Of a stretch of 40,587 nt of DNA, positions 16,026 through 24,881 are shown piece by piece; positions within the stretch are counted from its first letter, which is position 1; each line of letters starts with the position of its first letter. The stretch covers positions 1-40,587 of the forward strand of contig LJCV01000304.1 of the NCBI GenBank assembly GCA_001298575.1, written 5' to 3'. The notes beneath the pieces were generated by a model. It saw only the letters and a program-made list of their open reading frames with translations, made no database searches and was not told the DNA's origin. Source of the stretch: Actinobacteria bacterium OK074 (GTDB lineage: Bacteria; Actinomycetota; Actinomycetes; Streptomycetales; Streptomycetaceae). The position numbers and the translations under genes are program-made.

Positions 16026-18326
16026 CTACGCCGTCACCACCGCCGCCTGCGGCCTTATCGGCAGCCGGTTGACCGGTCGTCCCGTCGCCGCCCGTACCGC
16101 CGACGCGATCGCCGCCGGGGAGGTCACCACCGGCGCCGCGCTCACCGCCTTCGCGCCGAACGGGGCGACCACGTCGCGTTCCTCGACGAGCTTGACGATG
16201 CGGATGTCCGGGGTGTCCAGGGCCGTCGGCAGGGAGTAGCCGGTGAGGTCGGGGTGGCGGACCAGGCCGCGGGCGGTGCGCAGGTTCTCGGTGAGCGCGA
16301 TGCCCACGCCCTGCGTGACCCCGGCCTCCAGCCGGGCCGCGAGCTGCGCCGGGTTGAGCACCCGGCCCACGTCCTGCGCGAGCGCCAGCTCCACGACCCG
16401 TACGGAGCCGATCTCGATGTCGACGTCGACCACGGCCCGTACCGCGCAGAAGGCCATGCCGACGAAGGCGTCGCCCTGGCCGGTCGCGTCCAGGGGTTCG
16501 GTCGGATGCGGGCGGCACTGGGCGGTGGCCCAGAGTTCCTTGCCGTCCATGGCCTCGGTGACCGTGGTCGACAGGACGCCGTCGTACGAGGTGATCTTGC
16601 CGTCGGTGATCTGCAGGAGTTCCGTGGACATGCCGAACTTGTGGGCCAGCGGCTGCAACAGCTGCGTGCGGACCATCCTGGCCGCGCGTTCCACCGCGCC
16701 GCCCGACACCCAGGTGTGGCGGCCGCGGCTGCCCGCGCCGGCCGGGGGCTGGTCGGTGTCGACGGGGGCGACATGCACCTCGTCGATGCCGAGGGTCTCC
16801 TGGACGATCTGCCGGGCCAGCGTGGTGAACCCCTGGCCGGTCTCGACCGCCGCGCACAGCACGGTCGCGACGCCGTCGTGGACCTTCACGGTCGCCGTGG
16901 AGACCTCGTCCGCGCCCTCCGCGCCGAGCATGTGGACCATGCCCAGGCTGTAGCCGACGCCCCGGCGCACCGCGCCCGGTTCGCCCGCGCCCTCGGGGCC
17001 GCCGGGCAGCAGCCACTCGTCCTCGGGGGTGTCCTTGGGCAGCGGCGGCAGCGGGAAGTCCCGTACCGCCTGGAGCAGTTCGGCCACGGGCGCGGGGCAG
17101 GTGACCGTCTGGCCGGTGGGCAGGATGTCGCCGGTGGCCAGGACGTTCTGCAGCCGCAGTTCCGCCGGGTCGACGCCCAGCTTCTTGGCGAGCTTGTCCA
17201 TCTGCGCCTCGTAGGCGGCGCACACCTGCATCGCGCCCTCGCCGCGCACATGGCCGGAGGGCGGGTTGTTGGTGCGTACGGCCCAGCCCTCGATGAAGGC
17301 GTTCGGGACGATGTACGGGCCGCAGGCGAACGAGACGGCCGCGGCGAGGGCCTCGGAGGACGTGTCCGCGTAGGCGCCCGCGTCCAGCAGGATCTGCGCC
17401 TCGACCTTGACCAGCTTGCCCTCGGCGTCGGCGTGGTGGCGGTAGCGCAGCAGGGTGGGGTGCCGGTGGGCGTGCCCCAGGAACGACTCCTCGCGCGTGG
17501 CGGTGAGTTTGACCGGGCAGCCCGTCGTCAACGCGAGCAGCCCGAGCGGCAGTTGGAAGCCCTGGTCCTCGCGGTCGGCGGTGGAGCCGGGCACACCGGT
17601 GACGACGACCTTGACGCGCTCGGGCTCCAGGCCGTAGCAGGCGGCGGCCGTGTCGCGGTCGGCGTGCGGGTCGGTGGAGGCCACGTACAGCTCGACGCCG
17701 CCGTCGGGGCGCGGCACGGCGAGACCGGCCTCGGCGCCAATGGGGGCGGGGTCCTGGCGGCCGATGCGGTACAGGCCCTCGACGACGATCTCGCCCTGGG
17801 CGCCCGGGTCGCCGTGGCGCAGCGGGATGTGCCGGATCAGGTTGCCGTCGGGGTGCAGGTCCTCGGCCTCGAACGCCTGCTCCGGGTCGGTCACGGGGTC
17901 GAGTACTTCGTACTCGACGATGACGGCGGCGGCGGCCATGCGCGCGGTGTCGGGGTGGTCGGCGGCGACGGCCGCGATGGGCTCCCCGTGGTGGCGGACG
18001 ACCTCGGAGGCGAACACCGGCCGGTCGGCGCGGCCACGGCCGTGGAAGGTGGCGCCGGGGACGTCGTCGTGGGTGATGACGGCCCTCACGCCGGGCATCC
18101 TGCGCGCGTGGGTGGTGTCGATGGAGACGATGCGCGCGTGCGCGTGCGGGGAGCGCAGTACGGCGGCCCACAGCAGGCCCTCGGCCCACAGGTCGGCCGC
18201 GTACGGGAAGGTGCCCTCGGTCTTCGCGCGCGCGTCGGCGCTCGGCAGGGACGCGCCCAGGCCGTGCGGCAGTGGTTCGGCCGCGGGAGCGGCCGTGACC
18301 GGGGCGGTCTCGTTGCTCACGCTCAC
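16026..18326 (-). CDS. Molybdenum hydroxylase (xanthine dehydrogenase-type) Mo-binding subunit
   Basis: This 766-aa large subunit of a three-subunit molybdenum hydroxylase belongs to the family that hydroxylates purines or aldehydes using water and passes electrons to 2Fe-2S and FAD partners. Visible features are the N-terminal hammerhead domain (AKTEGTFPYAADL, LRSPHAHARI), HVRGEGAMQ in the Mo-site loop, and ETGQGFTTLARQI in cofactor binding. The GTG start overlaps the iron-sulfur subunit stop (GTGA, 18323-18326). Family members usually carry a catalytic Glu in a GVGE-like motif near the C-terminus; the aligned segment here reads FGAKAVSAAPVV, with no Glu. The true substrate, and whether the enzyme is active, are therefore open. 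Co-transcription with the FAD and Fe-S genes is clear. Confidence 0.88.
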   Translation of the reverse strand: MSVSNETAPVTAAPAAEPLPHGLGASLPSADARAKTEGTFPYAADLWAEGLLWAAVLRSPHAHARIVSIDTTHARRMPGVRAVITHDDVPGATFHGRGRADRPVFASEVVRHHGEPIAAVAADHPDTARMAAAAVIVEYEVLDPVTDPEQAFEAEDLHPDGNLIRHIPLRHGDPGAQGEIVVEGLYRIGRQDPAPIGAEAGLAVPRPDGGVELYVASTDPHADRDTAAACYGLEPERVKVVVTGVPGSTADREDQGFQLPLGLLALTTGCPVKLTATREESFLGHAHRHPTLLRYRHHADAEGKLVKVEAQILLDAGAYADTSSEALAAAVSFACGPYIVPNAFIEGWAVRTNNPPSGHVRGEGAMQVCAAYEAQMDKLAKKLGVDPAELRLQNVLATGDILPTGQTVTCPAPVAELLQAVRDFPLPPLPKDTPEDEWLLPGGPEGAGEPGAVRRGVGYSLGMVHMLGAEGADEVSTATVKVHDGVATVLCAAVETGQGFTTLARQIVQETLGIDEVHVAPVDTDQPPAGAGSRGRHTWVSGGAVERAARMVRTQLLQPLAHKFGMSTELLQITDGKITSYDGVLSTTVTEAMDGKELWATAQCRPHPTEPLDATGQGDAFVGMAFCAVRAVVDVDIEIGSVRVVELALAQDVGRVLNPAQLAARLEAGVTQGVGIALTENLRTARGLVRHPDLTGYSLPTALDTPDIRIVKLVEERDVVAPFGAKAVSAAPVVTSPAAIASAVRAATGRPVNRLPIRPQAAVVTA

Positions 18327-20056
18327 ACCTGGCCTCCGTCCTGGCCGTACGGCTGTTCGTGCGGGGCGGGTTCGAACGCCGACGGGTTGACGCCGCCCGC
18401 ACCCGGTCCGGCCTGATGCGGAATACGTGCCTCGTCGGTGTCCGACTCACTCTCGGCGGCGCTCGCGTGCGCCTCCCGTTCGGTGACCACTTCCTGGACG
18501 GCCCGCAGCACGCCCCGGTAGCCGGAGCAGCGGCACAGGTTGCCGCACAGGGCCTGGCGGGTCTCCAGTTCGGTGGGCGCCGGGTTGCCCTCCAGGAGGT
18601 CGTGCACGGTCATCGCCATGCCCGGGACGCAGAAACCGCACTGCACGGCGCCGCACCGCGCGAGCGCGCGCTGGACGTCGGAGGGCCGGCCTTCGGTGGC
18701 GAGTCCCTCGACGGTACGGACCTCGCTGCCCGCGGCGGTGACGGCGGGCACCAGGCAGGAGGCGACGAGCCGGCCGTCGACCTGGACGTTGCAGGCGCCG
18801 CACTCGCCCTGGGAGCAGCCGTCCTTGGCGCCCGCGAGGCCGAGGCGTTCGCGCAGCACGTAGAGCAGCGACTCGCCGATCCAGGCGTCGGTGACGGGCC
18901 GGTCGGTGCCGTTGACGCGCAGCACGTAGGACACCAGGGGGTGTTCGTCGAGCAGGGGCGCGGGTTCGGACGGTTCGGCCTGGGTGTGCCCGGCGGCCTC
19001 CTCCGTTTCCGTGCCGTCGTCGTGGGCGGCGCCGGAGTGCTCGGCGGTTTCGTCGGCGGCGAGGTCGGGGGCGTGCGGGTCGAGGTCGGCGGGCTCGTCG
19101 AAGTCCCCGGCGCCCGGCCCGGACTCGGCGGGGCGGACGGCCTCGGCGGCCTCCCGCGCGGCCACGGCACCGGAGTGGCCGTCGTCGTGCGCATCCGGCA
19201 CGTCCAGCCCGTCCGGCACATCCGCCGCGCCGTCGGCGGTCGCGTCGCCAGGCGGCTCCTGGAGGGCCTGGGACGCCTCGGGAGCGCCACTGGCCCCACC
19301 GTCGCCGTACGGCGAGCCGAACAGCCCCCCAGGGGCCTCCACGGGCGCTTCCGTGCCGTGCTCCCCGGCCACCGAAGAAGCTCCGACGGCTCCGGCCGCC
19401 CCGGCCGCCTCGTGCAGCTCCGGCACCGCCGACGACTCGGTGTCCCACGGCTGCCCCGTGGCCTGCGCCGCCCAGGCGGCGGGCGCGCCGCCGGGCAGGG
19501 TCGCGGGCGGGGTGCCGCCCCACTGCTTGACCAGCGCCGACGTGCTGAACTCGCCGGATTCGTCCGGCAGATCGCCGTCGGCGACCGGGATGGACCACTG
19601 TCCGGTGACGTCGTGCCCCGGCGCGGCACCGGCCTGGTGCGCGCCCGTGTCGTGGCCCGGGTGCTCGGGCCGCGCCTCCGCGTAGCCGGAGCCGGTGTCC
19701 TGGTAGTTGCTGTCCTGGAAGGCCCATTGGCCGGTCGAGCCCGGGTGGTACGCGAACCCGTCGTGCTGCCCGCCGCCCGCGGTGTTCGGGTCGGGCCACT
19801 GGGCACCCTCGGTGGGCAGGCCCCAGGTCCCGGTGTCCTGGTCGGACTCGGGGGCGGGCGTGAACGACGGCGGCACGTAACCGTGGCCGGGGGCCGCGAG
19901 CGGCGTGTCCGAGGCGGCCAGGAGCGCGTCGATGCCCCCTTCGGGGAGCTGCACGAAGGCGGTGGCGCCGTCGTCGTAGTCGGCCTGCGGCAGCCGTTCC
20001 CACGAGCCGTGCGTGACGCCCGGGTGGGTGCCCTCGGGGTGCTGGTCGTCGGTCAC
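18323..20056 (-). CDS. Molybdenum hydroxylase [2Fe-2S] subunit with ~370-aa disordered N-terminal extension
   Basis: This 577-aa protein is far longer than the usual 150-180 residues. The C-terminal third is a normal two-cluster subunit: a plant-ferredoxin-type motif GCSQGECGACNVQVDG with its fourth Cys in VASC, and the helical-domain motif CGAVQCGFCVPG plus LCGNLCRCSGYR. The first 370 or so residues are acidic, Gly/Pro/Ala-rich and probably disordered. They contain spaced Thr-Gly-x-Trp repeats (TGTWGLP, TGQWAFQ, TGQWSIP). A further Ser/Asp/Pro-rich tail follows the cluster domain. The GTG start is fixed by a GTGA overlap with the FAD subunit, and the extension has the same codon bias as the rest of the gene, so it is probably translated. 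The subunit should pass electrons from the Mo site to FAD. Confidence 0.88.
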   Translation of the reverse strand: MTDDQHPEGTHPGVTHGSWERLPQADYDDGATAFVQLPEGGIDALLAASDTPLAAPGHGYVPPSFTPAPESDQDTGTWGLPTEGAQWPDPNTAGGGQHDGFAYHPGSTGQWAFQDSNYQDTGSGYAEARPEHPGHDTGAHQAGAAPGHDVTGQWSIPVADGDLPDESGEFSTSALVKQWGGTPPATLPGGAPAAWAAQATGQPWDTESSAVPELHEAAGAAGAVGASSVAGEHGTEAPVEAPGGLFGSPYGDGGASGAPEASQALQEPPGDATADGAADVPDGLDVPDAHDDGHSGAVAAREAAEAVRPAESGPGAGDFDEPADLDPHAPDLAADETAEHSGAAHDDGTETEEAAGHTQAEPSEPAPLLDEHPLVSYVLRVNGTDRPVTDAWIGESLLYVLRERLGLAGAKDGCSQGECGACNVQVDGRLVASCLVPAVTAAGSEVRTVEGLATEGRPSDVQRALARCGAVQCGFCVPGMAMTVHDLLEGNPAPTELETRQALCGNLCRCSGYRGVLRAVQEVVTEREAHASAAESESDTDEARIPHQAGPGAGGVNPSAFEPAPHEQPYGQDGGQV

Positions 20057-20946
20057 GACAGTGCCCTCCCCAGTGCTCGTCGGGCCAGCGCGGCGACGGT
20101 GCGCCGCAGATGCAGTACGGCGGGCGGAAGCTGCGGCACGGAGCCGTCCTCGGCGGGTACGGGGTCGGGGATGCAGGCGGCGGCCACGTAGTCGCCGAAG
20201 GCGGACAGGGCCTCGGGCACCAGGGCGCGGTCGTTGTCCCAGTCGATGAGCCGGGCGACCCACTCCTCGGCGTCCAGGGGGCGCAGCGGCATCGGCGCTA
20301 TGGCACCGACCGCGCAGCGCACCCCGCGCCGGGCGGGGTCCAGGACGAGCGCCACGGACGCGACGGCGCGCCCGGGGCCGGTGCGTCCGGTGGCCTTGAG
20401 GAACACCTGGGGGGCGTGCAGCAGCGGCACGCGCACGTAGCCGATGAGTTCGCCGCCGCGCAGCCGGTCCATGCCGGCCAGCAGGTGCGAGACCGGGACC
20501 TCGCGGCGGGCGCCGCCGGGGCCCGCGATGACGAGGGTGGCCTCCAGGGCGGCCAGTACGGGCAGCGCGTCCCCCGTAGGGGCGGCGGAGGCGATGTTGC
20601 CGCCCAGGGTGCCCGCGTTGCGGATGTGCGGCGGTCCGGCGGCGCGGGCGGCGGCGGCCAGGGCGGGGATGAGCGCGGCGAAGTCGGGGCGGCCCATGCG
20701 CGCGTGGGTGAGACCCGCGCCGAGCAGGGCGTGGCCGTCCTGGTACTGCCAGCCGCGGATCTCGCTGATGCGGCCGAGGCCGACGAGCGCGGCGGGCCGC
20801 AGTTGCCCGGAGTTGACCGCGGCCATGAGGTCGGTGCCGCCCGCCACGGGCACTGCCGCGGGCAGGGCGGCGAGCGCCGCCACGGCCTCGTCCAGCGTCC
20901 CGGGCAGCGTCACGGCCTGCGCCGCCTGCGGTGCGTGCGTGGTCAA
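20053..20946 (-). CDS. Molybdenum hydroxylase FAD-binding subunit
   Basis: This is the medium subunit of the same enzyme, about 297 aa, first gene of the operon. The two FAD-binding loops are clear: PVAGGTDLMAAVNSG near the N-terminus and RNAGTLGGNIASAAPTGD about 90 residues later. The C-terminal CO-dehydrogenase-flavoprotein-like domain follows. I chose the TTG at 20946 (reads MTTHAPQAAQAV) because family similarity begins there and AAGGGG lies eight bases ahead. An ATG at 21036 would add 30 poorly conserved residues and also has a possible ribosome-binding site. The role is to reoxidise the Fe-S subunit and pass electrons to NAD+ or another acceptor. The upstream 294 bases to the hexosaminidase stop should hold the operon promoter; no clear motif was found. 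Confidence 0.87.
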   Translation of the reverse strand: MTTHAPQAAQAVTLPGTLDEAVAALAALPAAVPVAGGTDLMAAVNSGQLRPAALVGLGRISEIRGWQYQDGHALLGAGLTHARMGRPDFAALIPALAAAARAAGPPHIRNAGTLGGNIASAAPTGDALPVLAALEATLVIAGPGGARREVPVSHLLAGMDRLRGGELIGYVRVPLLHAPQVFLKATGRTGPGRAVASVALVLDPARRGVRCAVGAIAPMPLRPLDAEEWVARLIDWDNDRALVPEALSAFGDYVAAACIPDPVPAEDGSVPQLPPAVLHLRRTVAALARRALGRALS

Positions 20947-21240
20947 ACCGGCTGCCCCTTCCCGCTGCGCCACCTGGTCCCACCTGTTGCTGCCGTACGG
21001 TACGTGCTGACAGGGCGGACGTGGCAACTCTGGCACATTCTCGCGGCCCTCGAACGCGGGGGTCCGCTAGGAGGCATTCGCCCCCTCACCAGCGGGATGA
21101 TCCGGTTTGGCACGGCATGGCCGCTCGGCCCGATGCGCTCCTCAATGGCAGTCGATTACCCACTCTCCGGTGATTGTTCGCCTTAGAGGACATTTGTGCG
21201 CTTGTCCCGTTATAGGCGTCCGGTTGCGGGTCCCGGGCTC

Positions 21241-22929
21241 TCACACGTTCGGCGGCGGGCCGTCCTTGGGGCGGCCGAGCACGCCGGGGCGCCGCTGCCA
21301 GGGCCGGGGCCCGGCCGGCGGGCGGTAGGCGACACCCAGGGCGTCCAGTCGGCGGTAGTGGGTGCTCATGCGGCGGTCGAAGTCGGCGAAGTCCCGTGCC
21401 GCGGGCGCGGGCAGGGCGCTCCAGACGACCTCGGCGAAGGCCGCCAGCCGCGGGTAGGTCTGGTAGTCCACGCGTGCGTGATCCTCCATCACCTCGGTCC
21501 ACACGTTGGCCTGCGCGCCCAGCACGCGGGCCGCCTGATCCTCCGTGAGCTGCGGCGGGACCGGCTCGAAGCGGTAGACGTCCTCCAGGGTGCGCACCCA
21601 GCCGATGGGCACCGGCTCGTCGTCGCCCGGGTCCTGACGGTGGTCCAGGTACACCTGCTGCTCGGGGCACATGACGACGTCGTGGCCCGCGCGCGCGGCG
21701 GTGACGCCACCGCCGTAGCCGCGCCAGGACGACACCGCCGCGCCGGGCGCCAGGCCGCCCTCCAGGATTTCGTCCCAGCCGATGAGGCGACGGCCGCGCT
21801 CGCTCAGCCAGGTGTCGAAGTGGCGGATGAACCACGACTGGAGCGCGTCCTCGTCGGCGAGTCCGAGTTCCTTGATACGGGCCTGTGCGGCGGGTGAGGC
21901 GCGCCACTGGTCCTTGGCGCACTCGTCGCCGCCGATGTGCACGAAGGACGAGTAGTCGGCGAAATCGGTGGCGTCCGCGGGGAACAGCTCCAGGACTTCC
22001 TCGAACACCCCCTCGTAGAACCGCAGGGCGTTGTCAGTGGGTGCGAGTACGTTTTTGGAGATGCCCCAGTCGTCCCAGACCGTGAGGGAGGTCGTGTCGA
22101 TGACGTCTGTGTTGCCGAGTTCGGGATACGCGGCGATGGCCGCCTGCGAGTGCCCCGGGATGTCGATCTCGGGGACGACGGCGATATGCCGCTCGGCCGC
22201 GTACGCGACGATCTCGCGGATGTCGTCCTGCGTGTAGAAGCCGCCGTGCGGTTTCTCCTCCCACAGCGGTGAGGCGCGATGGCCGAATTTGGTGCGCGCC
22301 CGCCAGGATCCGACCTCCGTGAGCCTCGGGTACCGCTTGATCTCGATACGCCAGCCCTGGTCGTCGGTGAGGTGGAAGTGGAACACGTTGAGTTTGTGCG
22401 CGGCCATCAGGTCGAGGTGGCGCAGCACGCCTTCCTTGGGCAGGAAGTGCCGGGCCACGTCGAGCATGAAACCGCGCCAGCGCAGGCGCGGGCTGTCGTG
22501 CACGGCGAGCGCGGGCAGTTCCCAGGCGCGCCGCGCGGTGACGGGGGCGCGTCGGAAGGCTTCGGGGCCCAGGAGCTGACGCAGGGTCTGGGCGCCCCGG
22601 AACAGCCCGGTCTCGCTCGCGCCGGTCAGCGAGACGAGCGCGGCGGTGACGACGAGGTCGTACGCCTCGGGGCTGTCCGCCTGGAGTCCGACGCGCAGTT
22701 GGACGCGTTTCCCGCCACCCGCGTACGGCTCCAGCGGCAGTCCGGTGGCCGCGCCGAGCGTCGAGCGCAGCCAGCGGGCCACGCGTTCGGTGCCGGGGCC
22801 CGCGTCGATGCCGGTGGCCCCGTCGAGGCGGAAGCCGGGGGTGCCGGGCGGTGCGGCCTCGGTGCTGAGCGGGGCCGGGATCAGCTCGGGGGCGGGCGCG
22901 GTGGGCCCGGCCGCGGCGGAGGTAGTCAT
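21241..22929 (-). CDS. Cytoplasmic GH20 beta-N-acetylhexosaminidase
   Basis: This 562-aa enzyme cleaves terminal N-acetylhexosamine from chitobiose-like sugars. The GH20 barrel is plain (WRGFMLDVARHFLP, HLTDDQGWRIEIKRYP), with the catalytic Asp-Glu pair in HIGGDECAKDQW at about residues 330-340 and substrate-site motifs IGWDEILEGG and QANVWTE. There is no signal peptide, so it acts on imported sugar inside the cell. It is the fourth gene of the sugar-importer operon, 45 bases after the second permease stop, with ribosome-binding site AAGGA ahead of the ATG. The arrangement resembles dasABCD of Streptomyces (importer plus intracellular glucosaminidase), though no dasR gene is adjacent. Confidence 0.93.
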   Translation of the reverse strand: MTTSAAAGPTAPAPELIPAPLSTEAAPPGTPGFRLDGATGIDAGPGTERVARWLRSTLGAATGLPLEPYAGGGKRVQLRVGLQADSPEAYDLVVTAALVSLTGASETGLFRGAQTLRQLLGPEAFRRAPVTARRAWELPALAVHDSPRLRWRGFMLDVARHFLPKEGVLRHLDLMAAHKLNVFHFHLTDDQGWRIEIKRYPRLTEVGSWRARTKFGHRASPLWEEKPHGGFYTQDDIREIVAYAAERHIAVVPEIDIPGHSQAAIAAYPELGNTDVIDTTSLTVWDDWGISKNVLAPTDNALRFYEGVFEEVLELFPADATDFADYSSFVHIGGDECAKDQWRASPAAQARIKELGLADEDALQSWFIRHFDTWLSERGRRLIGWDEILEGGLAPGAAVSSWRGYGGGVTAARAGHDVVMCPEQQVYLDHRQDPGDDEPVPIGWVRTLEDVYRFEPVPPQLTEDQAARVLGAQANVWTEVMEDHARVDYQTYPRLAAFAEVVWSALPAPAARDFADFDRRMSTHYRRLDALGVAYRPPAGPRPWQRRPGVLGRPKDGPPPNV

Positions 22930-22951
22930 ATCGTCCGTCCTTTGTTCCTTT

Positions 22952-22973
22952 ACCACTGGTCCACCACCGGTCC
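22952..22973. repeat. Tandem 11-bp repeat in the permease-hexosaminidase gap, possible operator
   Basis: Two adjacent copies of ACCACyGGTCC (22952-22962 and 22963-22973) fill half of the 45-base gap ahead of the hexosaminidase gene. ACTGGTC matches one half-site of the DasR operator, but the second half-site is not in the proper inverted arrangement. Function unproven. Confidence 0.4.
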
Positions 22974-22974
22974 C

Positions 22975-23892
22975 TCAGTCCTTTACCGCTCCGCCCAGGC
23001 CCGACACGAGCCGGCGCTGGACGAGTACGAAGAAGACGAGCACCGGAACGGTCATGAGCGTGGAACCCGCCATCACGCCTCCCCAGTCGGGGTCGTCCGG
23101 TTTGTAGAAGACGAGCAGGGCCATCGGCAGGGTCGACTGGGAGGTGTCGCTGATGATGAACGACTTGGCGAACAGGAAGTCGTTCCAGGCGGAGATGAAG
23201 GAAAACACGCTCGTGGCCACGAGCCCCGGGAACACCAGCGGGAAGAGAATCTGCCAGAGGAATCGCGTACGGCTCGCCCCGTCCATGTACGCGGCCTCCT
23301 CCAGCGCCTCCGGGACGGCTTTCACGAAACCGCGCAGCATCCAGATGGCGAACGGCAGCGAGAAGGCGATGTGCGGCAGGATCAGCGCGCCCAGGGTGTT
23401 GAGCTGACCGAAGTCCCGCATGAGGAAGAAGAGCGGGATCGTGAGAGCCTCGACGGGCACGGTCTGGGCCACCAGGAACATGATCAGCAGGGTGGTCCGG
23501 AAGCGGAACCGGAATCGGGTCACCGCGGTCGCCGCGAGAAACGCGATCAGCCCGGAGACGAGGACGACACTGCCCGCGACGACGAGACTGTTGACGAAGT
23601 AACGGCCGAATTCCTGTTGTTCGAACACCCGGCGGAAGGAATCCAGGGTGGGCGAGGTCGTCCAGGGCCGCGGACGGGTCGACTCGATCTCGCCGGCCGG
23701 TTTGAAGGCGCTGAGCACCATCCAGTAAAGAGGGAACGCGACGACGACCGCGACGGCGAGCGCGAACGCCTCGGCCGCGAGCCGCCAGGGCCGACGGGGC
23801 CGCCACCGCAGGAACCGGCCACGCGCGCGTGCGGGTTCCCGGGAGCCTTCGGCGCTCCGCGGGCGTCGTACGAGTGGGGGTGTGAGGGTCAC
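22975..23892 (-). CDS. Sugar ABC transporter permease (second, MalG/DasC-like)
   Basis: This 305-aa inner-membrane subunit has six predicted TM segments and the EAA loop EEAAYMDGASRTRFLWQI, which contacts the ATPase. A basic N-terminal stretch (RGRFLRWRPRRPWR) precedes TM1, and the C-terminus (LVSGLGGAVKD) is typical of the MalG-type half of CUT1 importers. The GTG start overlaps the stop of the first permease (GTGA). No ATPase gene is present; Streptomyces CUT1 importers commonly share the multi-use ATPase MsiK encoded elsewhere. Confidence 0.93.
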   Translation of the reverse strand: MTLTPPLVRRPRSAEGSREPARARGRFLRWRPRRPWRLAAEAFALAVAVVVAFPLYWMVLSAFKPAGEIESTRPRPWTTSPTLDSFRRVFEQQEFGRYFVNSLVVAGSVVLVSGLIAFLAATAVTRFRFRFRTTLLIMFLVAQTVPVEALTIPLFFLMRDFGQLNTLGALILPHIAFSLPFAIWMLRGFVKAVPEALEEAAYMDGASRTRFLWQILFPLVFPGLVATSVFSFISAWNDFLFAKSFIISDTSQSTLPMALLVFYKPDDPDWGGVMAGSTLMTVPVLVFFVLVQRRLVSGLGGAVKD

Positions 23893-24881
23893 AGGTCCTC
23901 CCCCTGGCGGCGCAGGGAGCGCAGGTAGACGAGGGTGACGGCCAGCAGGATCAGCAGCATGACGACGCCGATCGCCGAGCCGAGGCCGTACTGGGAGGAC
24001 GCGAACGCCTGTTGGTAGGCGTACACGTTCAGGACGAGGTTCTGGTTCGCGATGCCGCCGCCGTTGGTCATGACGTAGATCTGGGTGAAGACCTTGAAGT
24101 CCCAGATGACGGACTGGATGGTGACGACGGCCAGGATCGGCCGGAGCATCGGGGCCAGCACCGAGCGCCAGATCCGCCAGTGCGAGGCGCCGTCCAGGGA
24201 GGCCGCCTCCAGGACCTCGGCCGGTACCGCGCGGATGCCGGCGTAGACGGTGATCATCACGAACGGGAAGGAGCACCACACGACTTCGAGCAGGACGAGG
24301 AAGAAGGCGCTGTAGCGGCCGTAGGTCCAGGAGTGGTCGCCGAGGCCGAGGATCCGGTTCACCGGGCCGAAGTCGGGGTCGAAGAGGAAGAGCCAGACGG
24401 TGGAGCCGGTGACGGCGGGGGTCGCCCACGCGCCGAGCGCCGCCAGCATCAGGGCGAGGCGGGGCACGGCACGGACGCGGGTGAGCAGCACGGCCAGGGC
24501 GCAGCCGACGGCGAGGGTGGACAGCACGCACGCGGCGGCGAACACCACGGTGGCGAGGAGGACCTGCCAGAACTGGTCGTCGCCGAAGAGCGCGCTGTAG
24601 TTGCCGAACCCGGCGAAGGTGACCGGTTCGCCGCCGCTGACCTGGGCCTGGGTGTAGTTCAGGAAGGAGATCAGGCCGAGCTGGTAGATGGGGTAGAGGA
24701 GGAGCGCGCCGAGGACGAGCACGGCGGGGGCGAGGTAGAGCCAGGGGGTCCAGCCTCCGGTACGGGCAACGGGGTTGCCGCGGCGACGACGGCGCCCGGC
24801 GGCGGGTGCAGGAGTGCTGCCGTGCCCCACCGAGGCATCGCCACGCCCCACCGCGATGTCATCGTCGAGCACCGTACTCAC
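23889..24881 (-). CDS. Sugar ABC transporter permease (first, MalF/DasB-like)
   Basis: This 330-aa membrane subunit has a disordered Arg-rich N-terminal tail (GRRRRRGNP), then six or so TM segments. Its EAA loop is EAASLDGASHWRIWRSV. It pairs with the downstream permease to form the CUT1 translocation pore. The GTG start is set by a GTGA overlap with the binding-protein stop (24878-24881), so both are translated from one transcript. Confidence 0.93.
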   Translation of the reverse strand: MSTVLDDDIAVGRGDASVGHGSTPAPAAGRRRRRGNPVARTGGWTPWLYLAPAVLVLGALLLYPIYQLGLISFLNYTQAQVSGGEPVTFAGFGNYSALFGDDQFWQVLLATVVFAAACVLSTLAVGCALAVLLTRVRAVPRLALMLAALGAWATPAVTGSTVWLFLFDPDFGPVNRILGLGDHSWTYGRYSAFFLVLLEVVWCSFPFVMITVYAGIRAVPAEVLEAASLDGASHWRIWRSVLAPMLRPILAVVTIQSVIWDFKVFTQIYVMTNGGGIANQNLVLNVYAYQQAFASSQYGLGSAIGVVMLLILLAVTLVYLRSLRRQGEDL

